Assembly: GCF_000758725.1 (NCBI RefSeq)
Contig: NZ_CP009428.1
Coordinates: 3,534,001 to 3,598,000, forward strand
Direction of reading: 5' to 3'
Length of the DNA stretch: 64,000 bases
Origin: Paenibacillus odorifer
Lineage (GTDB): Bacteria > Bacillota > Bacilli > Paenibacillales > Paenibacillaceae
Part shown: positions 30,484-40,300 of the stretch, piece by piece
Layout: each line of letters starts with the position of its first letter
How positions within the stretch are numbered: the stretch's first letter is position 1
Translations under genes and position numbers: made by a program
The notes under the pieces: generated by a model
What the model was told of the DNA's origin: nothing
The model's database searches: none
What the model saw: the letters and a program-made list of their open reading frames with translations, nothing else

Positions 30484-32445
30484 TTAAGAGCCGTAAACCT
30501 CGAAATCGAATATTGAATATCCGTATACGGTCCCTCTAGCAGTACACAGCACTCTGACGTAACGTCCGCTATTTGCGGTAAATGTAATATCGTCAATAGA
30601 ACCATTACCGGTCGTTGTTACGTAAGTATCCGTCCATGTTGTTGCGTCGTTAGACACCTGAACTTTGTAGCCTTTAGCGTAAGCATCTTCCCAATTCAAC
30701 TTGACGCGGTTCACACTTTGGGTTGCACCCAGATCGACGTAAATCCATTCATTGTTGCTTCCTTCCATGCTCGCCCAACGGGTAGTGGAGTTGCCGTCTG
30801 TTGCTTTGGAAGCTTCAAATCCTGCACCTTCGATAGAGCTGGCTACCGCTGTCTTACCTAGCGCAAGGTTGGTGTTGTCAGGAGAAGTTGCACTTGTAGT
30901 TTCTGTTGCGGTATTGCTGTTAGCAGACAGGTTGCCTGCAGCATCGACAGCTTTCACCGTATAGCTGTAAGCTGTCGATGCGGTAAGTCCGGTATCGCTG
31001 AAGGATGTGTCTGTAGGTGCGCCTACTTCCACGCCGCCACGGAAAACCCGATAGCCTGTTACACCGACATTATCTGTGGAAGCAGTCCAACTCAGATTAA
31101 TTTGGCTGCTTGAAACTGCTGTTGCGGTCAGATTCGTTGGATCCGAGGGAGCTTGTGCATCCGCTGCACTGTAGGTAGGCTTCCACCAGTTCCCCGAGAT
31201 GAACAGTAGGTTCAGCATGTTAAAGGAGTCGCTGAAGTAACTTTCCTTTTTGTTCTTCATCCAGTCCCAACCGGCATTGACCCAAGCTTGATGCGTGCTG
31301 GTAGTCGTCGCTGCGGAGATGAAAGGCGCTACGAATACCGCTGTTGCATAAGTACCGCGATTCGAACCGTTCAGTTGGTAACCGTCCTTCACATTGTTCG
31401 GATTGTTGCCTGTTTTTCCTTTGATCCATACCACCATTTTATTAGCGATATCCTTACCGCGGGTATCTCCGTACAAGGCGTAATCCATTACGATCCGAAG
31501 TGGTACACGGCTTGCATTGTAGTTGTATTCATTTGTTTCAGGGAACTCTTCCAAATAGTTTGGGGGAGCCGGCTTAGGCGGGTTGCCTACCACGAAGTCC
31601 GATATCAGACCTGTGCTAGACGAATAAGCTGCTGTAAATTGGCTGTATACGTTATACAGATTGTTGATGACATTTAGCCAAGTTGAATCTCCAGTTACTT
31701 CATTGAAAGCCCGTAGATGGCTGAGCATCCAGTCGGAGGGACGGGTATTCAAGGCGCTCTTCGTATCCCAGTCACCAAGGTTCAGCCTGTTGTTAGTTGT
31801 CACATTGCTAAGCTTAATAGCGCCAATCATCTTTTTGGCTTCAGCCAAATAATTGATCGTTCCGGTCGAGCCCCATTGGCGATCAGCTAGAATAAGGGAG
31901 TAAGCGATATCGAGGTCCCCGTCTGTTGCCGAACCGAAGTGCCCTTGAGCCCCAGTACTATCTGCTACTACCCATCCCATCAGGTTCGGGTTGTTAGAGC
32001 TCTTGAACGCTCTAGCCGTTTTGAACAAACCGTCATAGATTGTTCTGGAATTCGTATCGTAACCGGCCATAAGCACGGTAATGACCATACCGTATCCTTG
32101 GCCTTCCGATGTGCCTAGCGGATCGAAGCCGTCCGCTTCGCCAGTAATGTCACCTTTTACATAGTATCCTCCAGTCAGCGAGGACAGGTTGTTTTTAAGA
32201 TAAGTAGCCTTCCAGTAGTCATAGTAGGAAGCTACAGAACTATTCAACGAGGATTGACTGACGTGGTTTGGTTTAATGATACCCGGATAGCTGACTTGTT
32301 GAGGAAACGGTTTCAATTCACCCGCTCCATGAGCTTTTGGTTGAAGCGGTGCAGGTGCGGCTAATGTCGATAGAAGCATAACCGCCGAAAGCATAACAAG
32401 TAACATCACTTTCATTGTGCCTGAGGTCGATTTCAATGAGTACAT
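30484..32445 (-). CDS. secreted GH8 endoglucanase/chitosanase with Fn3 and discoidin modules
   Basis: 653 residues. A signal peptide (hydrophobic 13-30) is followed by a glycoside hydrolase family 8 catalytic domain: GTSEGQGYGM contains the probable catalytic acid Glu114, and SATDGDLDIAYSLILA (Asp175) is the second conserved block. A fibronectin type III domain spans about 425-520, and a F5/8-type (CBM32-like) domain about 525-653. GH8 plus Fn3 plus discoidin domains is known from Paenibacillus bifunctional glucanase-chitosanases, so beta-1,4-glucan or chitosan are plausible substrates. GGAGGA precedes the ATG. The upstream region has tandem duplication and cre-like sites, suggesting catabolite repression. 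Confidence 0.9.
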   Translation of the reverse strand: MYSLKSTSGTMKVMLLVMLSAVMLLSTLAAPAPLQPKAHGAGELKPFPQQVSYPGIIKPNHVSQSSLNSSVASYYDYWKATYLKNNLSSLTGGYYVKGDITGEADGFDPLGTSEGQGYGMVITVLMAGYDTNSRTIYDGLFKTARAFKSSNNPNLMGWVVADSTGAQGHFGSATDGDLDIAYSLILADRQWGSTGTINYLAEAKKMIGAIKLSNVTTNNRLNLGDWDTKSALNTRPSDWMLSHLRAFNEVTGDSTWLNVINNLYNVYSQFTAAYSSSTGLISDFVVGNPPKPAPPNYLEEFPETNEYNYNASRVPLRIVMDYALYGDTRGKDIANKMVVWIKGKTGNNPNNVKDGYQLNGSNRGTYATAVFVAPFISAATTTSTHQAWVNAGWDWMKNKKESYFSDSFNMLNLLFISGNWWKPTYSAADAQAPSDPTNLTATAVSSSQINLSWTASTDNVGVTGYRVFRGGVEVGAPTDTSFSDTGLTASTAYSYTVKAVDAAGNLSANSNTATETTSATSPDNTNLALGKTAVASSIEGAGFEASKATDGNSTTRWASMEGSNNEWIYVDLGATQSVNRVKLNWEDAYAKGYKVQVSNDATTWTDTYVTTTGNGSIDDITFTANSGRYVRVLCTARGTVYGYSIFDFEVYGS

Positions 32446-32559
32446 AAAAATTCCTCCTTAAGTGATGGTTAGTTTAATTAACGTCAATGAATTCTCCTTC
32501 CCTATAGAATGATCTCCAAAGTAAAACGCTTAACAATAAGTGCTACACACGCTTATAAT

Positions 32560-32575
32560 GTTTAAGCGCTTTAAC
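32560..32575. promoter_or_regulatory. cre-like site, proximal promoter copy
   Basis: GTTTAAGCGCTTTAAC has the symmetric AAGCGCTT core of cre sites; one or two outer bases deviate from consensus. It is about 115 bases upstream of the GH8 start. A second weaker match (TAAAACGCTTAACA) starts at 32522. Confidence 0.5.
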
Positions 32576-32642
32576 TTTAGGGCGGAAGTGACATTTACTT
32601 ATATGCTGAAAAAGATTTGGAGATACGTGCTTCCTTAGGGAA

Positions 32643-32708
32643 TCATCGCATCCTCAACGTTACTATTAACACTTTCATTGTGCCCGAGGTCGATTTCAAT
32701 GAGTGCAC
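32643..32708 (-). CDS. vestigial 21-codon leader ORF created by duplication
   Basis: The upstream repeat unit retains the ribosome site (AAGGAGAAA) and a GTG in place of the ATG, followed by HSLKSTSGTMKV, almost identical to the GH8 N-terminus. It then leaves the homology and stops after 21 codons. It could be translated if a promoter in the distal unit is active, but no function is implied. Confidence 0.4.
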   Translation of the reverse strand: MHSLKSTSGTMKVLIVTLRMR

Positions 32709-32820
32709 AAAAATTTCTCCTTAAGTGACGGTTTTTAATTAACGTCAATGAATCCTCCTTCCCTATAGTCTGATCTCCAAAGTAACACGCTTAACAATAG
32801 ATGTTATTTAAGCCTATAAA

Positions 32821-32836
32821 GTTTAAGCGCTTTAAC
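32821..32836. promoter_or_regulatory. cre-like site, distal promoter copy
   Basis: The identical 16-base element GTTTAAGCGCTTTAAC recurs in the second repeat unit, so both promoter copies keep the same probable CcpA target. Confidence 0.5.
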
Positions 32837-33043
32837 TTTAGGGCGGAAGTGACATTTGACTTATATGCTGAAGAGATTTGAAGATATGCGCTTCAATAGG
32901 AAATCATCGCATCCTCAACGTCACTTTTCACCTATAGGTAGAAATTGCTAACCCAGCAGCATTACTTATGCTCAAATGTATCACAACTATTTTCGCCGTG
33001 TCTAGGTGTTTGTGAATAAAATTTAAAAATTAATATCCATAAA

Positions 33044-33057
33044 TAAAAGCGTTTACA
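33044..33057. promoter_or_regulatory. cre-like site
   Basis: TAAAAGCGTTTACA matches the cre consensus at 13 of 14 positions. A second, weaker one (AATAAGCGCTTACA, 12 of 14) lies at 33159-33172. They are 130-260 bases before the SurA-like gene and may control the 33.3-41.1 kb genes. Confidence 0.5.
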
Positions 33058-33300
33058 CCAAACGACAGTTCCTTTTTAAGATATTGATCCCCTAGCACAC
33101 ACAAAGTTGCGAACTAGGACTGTTTTTTTATAAGTCAAATTTGTTCTAATTCAGTCTAAATAAGCGCTTACATTAAGGGGTGGCTAAACTTACAATAATG
33201 TCTAACCATTTAAATTTGGGAACTTCTCCTGCAACGGGGAAGAATTTCACTGTCATGGCTTTCATGCAAAGCTAGGTTGAATATTGGAAAGGGGGCTGTC

Positions 33301-34242
33301 ATGGGGATTACAAGACGAAAACCAACAGTGATTATCTTGTTTACCGCTCTGATTGTTCTTGCTTTACTCATGTTGGGCTTAACTAACAAAAAGGCGGAGC
33401 TGCCTGAAAACTGGATATTTACAGTAGATGGATATGCCGTAACAGAGGAAGAATTTCATTTCTATGTAACAGAGCAAAGAGCTGTAACAGCAGACTATTT
33501 CTTCAGAACTTATGGGGCTCAAGTAGATGAGGGCTTCTGGACACGTAAATACGGCAAAAATCATGAAACCCCCTCTGAATACGCCAAAAATTCTGCGATG
33601 ACTGCATTGCTAAAAACCAAGCAGGAGCAATTTATTGCAGATGAGCGGGGGATCGCCCCTTATAAAAGCTTTGATGAGCTAGAATCCGACATGGATGATG
33701 AAAATGTTAAGCGAGCTAAGATGGATGATTCAGGAGAGACATACTATGGGCTGCCTCAGTTTGAGTTATATCAATACATGCAATATTTAAGTGGCGCCCG
33801 TTGGCCGGATTTGGTAGAAACCCAGGTTAAGAAAACGAAAATGAGCAACGCGGAGTTACAAGTTGAGTATGCATCAAAAAGTGCGGAATATACTCGTGTT
33901 GCTGATAAATTAACGGCTGCGTTAGCAACAACGGGGCAGGCCAAGAAAGAGAAAGTGCTAAATCGTTTGGATATATCCAAAGAAGATACCGAGTCTCTTA
34001 AGTTCTGGGAGTCATTAGCTGCTGCTTCTGTAGGTGAGACAGTAATCGGTAAATATATGGACGAGGATGTCATTGCCACATTAATCACAAAACCGGAAAT
34101 CACCAAGCTTAAACTGGAAGAAGTGAAAGATTCCATTATATACGAATGGGCGGAATCTGACTTGCGAGCGTTAATAACAAATACGAATAAGTTGAAGATC
34201 GTGTATAACGGTAATCGATTCAGTGAATTAGTAGTGAACTAG
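33301..34242 (+). CDS. membrane-anchored SurA-N-like chaperone/peptidyl-prolyl isomerase-related protein
   Basis: 313 residues. A single membrane helix lies at about 10-28, with the rest outside the cell. The start of the outer domain (WIFTVDGYAVTEEEFHFYV) resembles the SurA N-terminal/PrsA-type chaperone region; a parvulin catalytic domain is not evident. The frame begins at a TTG at 33277, but GAAAGGGGG precedes the ATG at 33301, which gives a normal N-terminus. It is directly before the giant secreted beta-helix gene, which suggests a dedicated folding helper, although a terminator between them means expression is at least partly separate. Function inferred from family and position. Confidence 0.65.
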   Translation: MGITRRKPTVIILFTALIVLALLMLGLTNKKAELPENWIFTVDGYAVTEEEFHFYVTEQRAVTADYFFRTYGAQVDEGFWTRKYGKNHETPSEYAKNSAMTALLKTKQEQFIADERGIAPYKSFDELESDMDDENVKRAKMDDSGETYYGLPQFELYQYMQYLSGARWPDLVETQVKKTKMSNAELQVEYASKSAEYTRVADKLTAALATTGQAKKEKVLNRLDISKEDTESLKFWESLAAASVGETVIGKYMDEDVIATLITKPEITKLKLEEVKDSIIYEWAESDLRALITNTNKLKIVYNGNRFSELVVN

Positions 34243-34266
34243 AATAGTTAGTTTTTAAGTTTATAA

Positions 34267-34308
34267 AAATCTATGTCTATTGAGATTTCCATAGATACAG
34301 ATTTTTTT
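34267..34308 (+). terminator. rho-independent terminator
   Basis: A 14-base stem (34267-34280 with 34291-34304; two weak positions) around a 10-base loop ends in a run of seven T. It lies between the SurA-like gene and the giant gene and may attenuate rather than fully separate them. Confidence 0.8.
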
Positions 34309-34351
34309 ATAAAGTATAAATTTATTAATTTCAAAGGGAGGAAATTTTGGA

Positions 34352-37300
34352 ATGATACGATCGAAATGGATGCAAAAAGCTTTGTCGATAGTTACGGCAA
34401 CAACGTTGGCATTCCCTGGTCTGTTCGGCTTGGCGCCTTCATCTGAAGTATCAGCTGCGGGAGGGGGCGAATCTTTTGACTCCGTTGTACTAGAATTGAC
34501 ACAAGCCGCAGGTCAGGCAGGCAGGGTAAATCTTTCCTATAAAGGTTCGCCTTTAAGCAGTCTGGTTAAAGGACCGGTTATTGACGAGGTAAGTTATGAT
34601 TCCAGCAATTCGCATCTTTTAACTGTTAATAATCAGGGTAACATTACTTTATCTAACGGTTATACATTTGCGTCGCCAGGTGCCCCGGGCGTCCCGGTGA
34701 CAATCACGGCCACGGCAGGTTATTACCCTGACTCAGAAGTGTTATTCATGGAGGACTTCGAGAACAACGATGGTCCGATGACATCTATGAGCAAATTAGG
34801 CTCGTCATTCACGCTGTCCGATGCACAGTCCCGCTCTGGATTGAAAGCGATTACACCATCGGATGATACGAATAATGAAAAGGTAGCCCAGGACGTGGCA
34901 TTGCCGGCTGGCAGCAATTATAAGATGACGGCATGGTATTTTGACCCGTATCCTAATGAGGAGAAGACTGCGACGGATAGAACGCAATTTGCTATTGTAG
35001 ATGGCAAAAATGCCACCTTTGCCGGGACATTCTATCAAAGTTCAGAGGCTGATGTTATTCATAACCCGACGAAATATACTTGGGCTTATGAACCATCATC
35101 AGCGGGTACAGCAGGCAACCGTTGGAAAGATAGCGGGGCTTTACGTTCCACAGGCTGGCATAAATTCGAGTGGCTTATTACACCGAATGGTGCGACGTTA
35201 CAAATAGACGGAACATTAATATCCGATTCAGCGCAAAGTGATATTTACAAAGCTATGAAGAGCGGTACAACCATTCAGCCTAAAATAGCTGGAGGATGGA
35301 ATAGCCAGTCAGGGAACAAAGCTTATATTAAAAATAAACATCTAATTGACGATTTTTATGTTGTAAAAGATGTGGATACAACAACAGGTACCAGAACATT
35401 AACAGTGAATTTGGTACCTCCCGGCGGATTGCCAAATTTAGAAATAATCACTCAGCCAACAAGGGCAGAAGTGAAACAAAGTGAGACAGCAACATTTAGC
35501 ATTACGTCATCAGCCGCTACTACTGCTTATCAATGGTATGTATCTGATGACGAAACTGGCTTGAGCGGGACAAAAGTCAGCGGAGCTGATAAGGCAGTAT
35601 TAACACTTTCCAATGTGGACGCAGCTTCACAACAAGGCAATTTTTATTATTGCGAAGTGTCCTCGGCAGAGGGAGTTGTGGTGAAATCCCATGCTGTACC
35701 GTTGTTGATAACCACCAATACGCAGGTAAATGCACCAATTAATCCAACGCTTGACTCGGATACGGGTATTTATAATGGCGCTTCCAATTACGGCGATACC
35801 CTTGTAACGCTGTTCAAAGACGGTGGACCTGTTGGTTATTATTTATCGAAAAATGGGGGGCCCGACCAGCCTAACAATCATGAAAGGCATCATGTTCTGC
35901 CCTATGCAAGGGCACTGGGAGTGGGCAACTACACTGTTACAGCTATTGTCATAAATAATGCGGGAGATATCAGTGAAGAAGTTGCAGTATCCGGAATATT
36001 GAAAATCGAGAAATTGCCTACACCGGCAAATGCCAGATGGAACGGCACATACGCTACATGGGATCGCGTCACTAACGCATCTGCCTATTCGGTTCAACTC
36101 TTCAGTAATGGAGTGGTTAATGGAAGCCCGATTGCAGCGACAAGCAATGATACGGCTTTGTCTCCGACTTTAAACGATACCTTTAAAGTAAAGGCAAACG
36201 GCAACGCAACGTCACGATTCTTGGACTCTGATGAATCAGGGGAGAGTGCACAATATTCAGCGAACATTGCGCTAATTCGCCAGAACGATACATTACGGGC
36301 AGGAGATAGAACGCGGTTAATGGTTGACACAGCTGATGTGTTCGTTGCTGATAACATCAGCTTCAGTCCGGCGGATCAAGACAAGAATAAGATTGAAGTT
36401 GATGATGCCGGATTCGTGACGGTTAAGAAAGGTTATATTCCGACAGGGAACGAAGAAGTTACTGTACATGTGAGCGTTGATTACTTCAATAAGGCTGACA
36501 CTAAATTTTACGATGGATTTGAAGGGGAGAAGAAATTTTCAAATGGTGCGAACGGATATATTCACAGCGATGTGATGTCCCGTACCGGAGGAAAGGCCGC
36601 GACATCAAGCGGCGCCGGTCAGGTGGCGACTGTTCCAGGTACCTATAATTACGCCCCTGCAACCGGTAAGACAACAATCGTTACTGCTTGGTACTATGAT
36701 GATGGCAGAGCGGCTTCCAATGACCACGCTGTCTTTGGCTTAACCCCATCGTCCAATGAACATATCGCAATAAATTATGGCAATGGAGATGGTGACTGGA
36801 CGGCAAATCTGACCAATTACGCAGTCAGACCCGGTTCATCCGGGAGATTCTATCCTGTAGATGTCAAGCGAAGTGAAGGCTGGCATAAATTTCAATGGTT
36901 CGTTACATCAACAGGAACAACCTATAAAATTGACGGACAAGACATTCAAAGGCAAACAACAGCTGGCGGAAATTTTGATACCCTAGTTAAGAACAATATT
37001 TCCAAGATCGATGCATTGCAGCTTGCTACGAACTGGGGCAACAAGGCTGGAACGGTTAAGGATATACAGAACAGGCACTTTATCGATGACGTATATGTTA
37101 TCGATAGTGGAATAACAGCCCAAACCGGAACATCTTCTATTACGCTAAAGCTTTTGCCCAAAGAGTATAGCCACTTGGAAGACAGCACATATGTTATGGG
37201 TCTGGACGACTATAATATCACCGTAAATCCTGATTTAGCAGATCTAGCTGGAGTGGAGATCGGCGCTGTAACACTGCAGCGGGATGTGGATTATACGGTT

Positions 37301-40300
37301 AGCGGTAATGTATTGAAAATTAACAAAGAATCATTCGCAAGAAATAATATCGTACCGGGGAAATATACCGTTAGACTTGATCTGTATCCTGCCGAAATCA
37401 CATTCGAGTTGAACATTGTACCCCTTGAAGTCCGTGATTATTATTTCTCCAATAACGGTGACGATCATGCAGATGGACGCACACCGGCTACAGCATGGAA
37501 ATCAATCTCCAAAATTAATGAATATGTATTTATGCCAGGTTCAACCATTTATCTGGATGCGAATAGCGTATGGAATGAACAAATCAGACTGCGTGGCAAT
37601 GGTGAGGAAGGAAATCCGATTACGCTAACAAAATATAATACGACCGACCCTAACCAACGCCCGGTAATTAATGGTGGAGGAACAGCGTCGAGCCCATCTG
37701 GCATTTCCTTAAACGGTACCATTGAGTTATATGACGTTAACTATTGGATTGTCAGTGGAATTGAAGTAACGAACATCGGCAATGCGGCAGGTGACGGCCG
37801 TTCCGGTATCGCTGTAATGTCACGGATTTCCAAGCTGGGACAAGGACAGTTTAATATTCAAGATTATGCTGATGCTCGTATGCAAGGAATCGTCATTCGA
37901 GATAACTATGTTCATGATGTTAATGGGCTGCACCAAGCAAATGGAGCAAGTAAGGTATCCGGCGGCATCATTATTAATGGTTATGTAGATATATTGGTTG
38001 AAGGCAACAAAACCCTTCGTTGTGATAACGAAGGTATTCGCAATAATGCCTACGGGCCAAGCAATCCAGGGACTAATAACACAGGCATTACTTGGAGTAA
38101 CTCAAGCTATCCTTGGGCATCCAACGCTGTGTTTAGAAACAACTGGGTTTCTAGTTCGGTTGGAGATGGCATTGTCATGTCCGGCGGGAACAACTCCCTT
38201 GTGGAACGAAATGTGGTCACAGACAACGGTTATAGCTATTTAAGCGATAAGAGCGGCAATCTGGTTACGAACTGGGGTCCAAATAATACAACACCAACAT
38301 ATCTAGGTTCGCAAAACTATGCAGCAGCGTGGATTATGGCAAGTAAAGGCACCATCTTCCGCTATAATGAAGCTGTGGATAACCCTTATCATGCAAGTAA
38401 TGACGGTATGGCTTGGGACATTGACAACTATTGTCAGGACAATGTGTATGAATACAATTACAGCCGAAATAACTATGGTGGTTGGTACTTACAGATGAAC
38501 GCTGCCAAGGGCAATATCGTTCGCTATAATATTAGCGTGAACGACGGCCGCAGCCCGGATTTTAACAAGAGTTTTAACAGTCTAATATTGCTTGCAGGAG
38601 GTTCTTCAACGAGCGAGGAATTAAGTGGCTTATACTATAACAATGTTATCGTCACACCATTGAAGAATAGCAGTTCGTTAGTATTTGACCCGACAGCCTC
38701 CAACTTGCACATTTATTTCCAAAATAATATATTTGCCTACACTGGGGCAAACAACCAGGTTGGTCTGAAAGGCGGGGGAACATCAGCTCCATTTGCAACC
38801 GGACGGTTTACAAACAACATTGTATATCCGGCTAATCTTTTTGGCAGTATGAACGCAGGTGGAGGCGGATATCTAGGTGCAGGCGTAACAGCAACAGACA
38901 ACCGCTATGTAACGGAAGAGGAACTAAATTCTATATTAAATGATTATAAATCTGCGCCGGAACATTGGATTACCAACAGCGGAACAGTGGATGCCAAGCT
39001 TGATTACAGTGCGATGAACGGGTTCCGTCTTGCTGATGGTAATAACCTGGCCTATGGTGCAGGTGCCGAGATTGTAAGCCCATATGTGGATCGGGCGAAC
39101 GCTCTGCCTCATATGACGGAGAGAACAGACTTCTTCGGCAATCCACTTAGCGGAAGAACGCCTTCCATCGGCGCGCACAACCCTTATGCGGTAACTTTTG
39201 ATTCCAATGGTGGCAGCGAAGTTGCGATGAAGTTCGCTGATATGGGCGGGACAATTACCGAGCCAACAGCGCCAACAAAAGAAAAAACTGTTTTCGGCGG
39301 TTGGTATCAAGATACAGGATTAAACGATGCCTGGAATTTCGTTGCTGATCCTGTTACAAGGGATATTGGATTATATGCGAAATGGGTTGAAGACGCAGGT
39401 ACGGCACCAACGATTACGACGAATTCGCTTGCGGATGGCAAGGTCGGACAACCTTATTCGGCAGTTCTTACGACTGAAGGCGATAAGCCTATCAAATGGG
39501 CCGTTGTAGAGGGACAATTACCATCAGGATTGAGCTTGGATGAAGGTGCAGGTGTTATCTCTGGTACACCGGATCAGTGGGGTCAATTTACGTTCAAAGT
39601 TCAAGCAAATAATGACGCAGGCAGTGACACAAAACCTTTCAATATAGTGATCACTGAAGATGTCTCAGTTGACACAGCTCCGGGGATTATCACTAAGAAT
39701 TTGCCAAGCGGAAAAGTTGGACAACCGTATACGGTAACACTAGCGGTATATGGCAGCAAACCGATTACTTGGAAGGTCCAGGGAGGAGATTTGCCAGTAG
39801 ATTTGAACCTAGATGAAGCAACAGGCGTTATCTCGGGTACGCCTCAAGAGACAGGATATTACGAATTCACGGTTGCAGCAACGAATGACTTTGGTATAGA
39901 TGAGCGAGTATTGAGCATCGAGATTAAAGAGGATAAGCCAGTTGTTACAGCTCCGGAGATTATCACTAAGAATTTGCCAAACGGCAAAGTTGGACAACCG
40001 TATACGGTAACATTAGCAGTATACGGCGACGAACCGATTACTTGGACAGTAAGCGATAATTATTTACCTTTTGGGTTGAATTTAGAAGGAGCTACGGGTG
40101 TTATTTCAGGCGTGCCTACTGAAGCGGGAACTTACAAATTCAATATTACAGCTTCCAATCATGCTGGCATGGATACGATAGAGTTAACTATTGTAATTAC
40201 TACAAATGACAGTGGTGGCAATAATGGCAATAACAATGGCGGCAATTCAAATGGCCACAGCAGTACGCCGACTCCTTCGCCAGAGTTATCAGTAGCGGAG

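Larger units (their letters stand above)
32407..32928 (-). repeat. tandem duplication of the GH8 promoter and start region
   Basis: Two head-to-tail units of about 260 bases (32407-32667 and 32670-32928, period 261-263) are highly similar. Each contains the first 13 codons of the gene, the ribosome site, and a GTTTAAGCGCTTTAAC element. Only the proximal unit leads into the intact gene; in the distal unit the start is GTG and the frame closes after 21 codons. Confidence 0.85.
32446..33300. other. divergent intergenic region between GH8 and SurA-like genes
   Basis: About 855 bases containing the tandem duplication, the vestigial leader ORF and four cre-like sites. From 33173 to 33300 there is an unclassified hairpin-rich stretch (CTTCTCC/GGGGAAG near 33223 and GGCTTT/AAAGCT near 33262) directly ahead of the SurA-like gene. 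Confidence 0.5.

Noticed and set aside
33173..33300. Hairpin-rich leader with ATGCAAAGC before the SurA-like gene, considered as a c-di-GMP-I riboswitch
   Set aside because: The GCAAAGC piece is similar, but the other conserved elements (GGCAAACC and the tetraloop/receptor pair) are missing, so no known riboswitch class fits.
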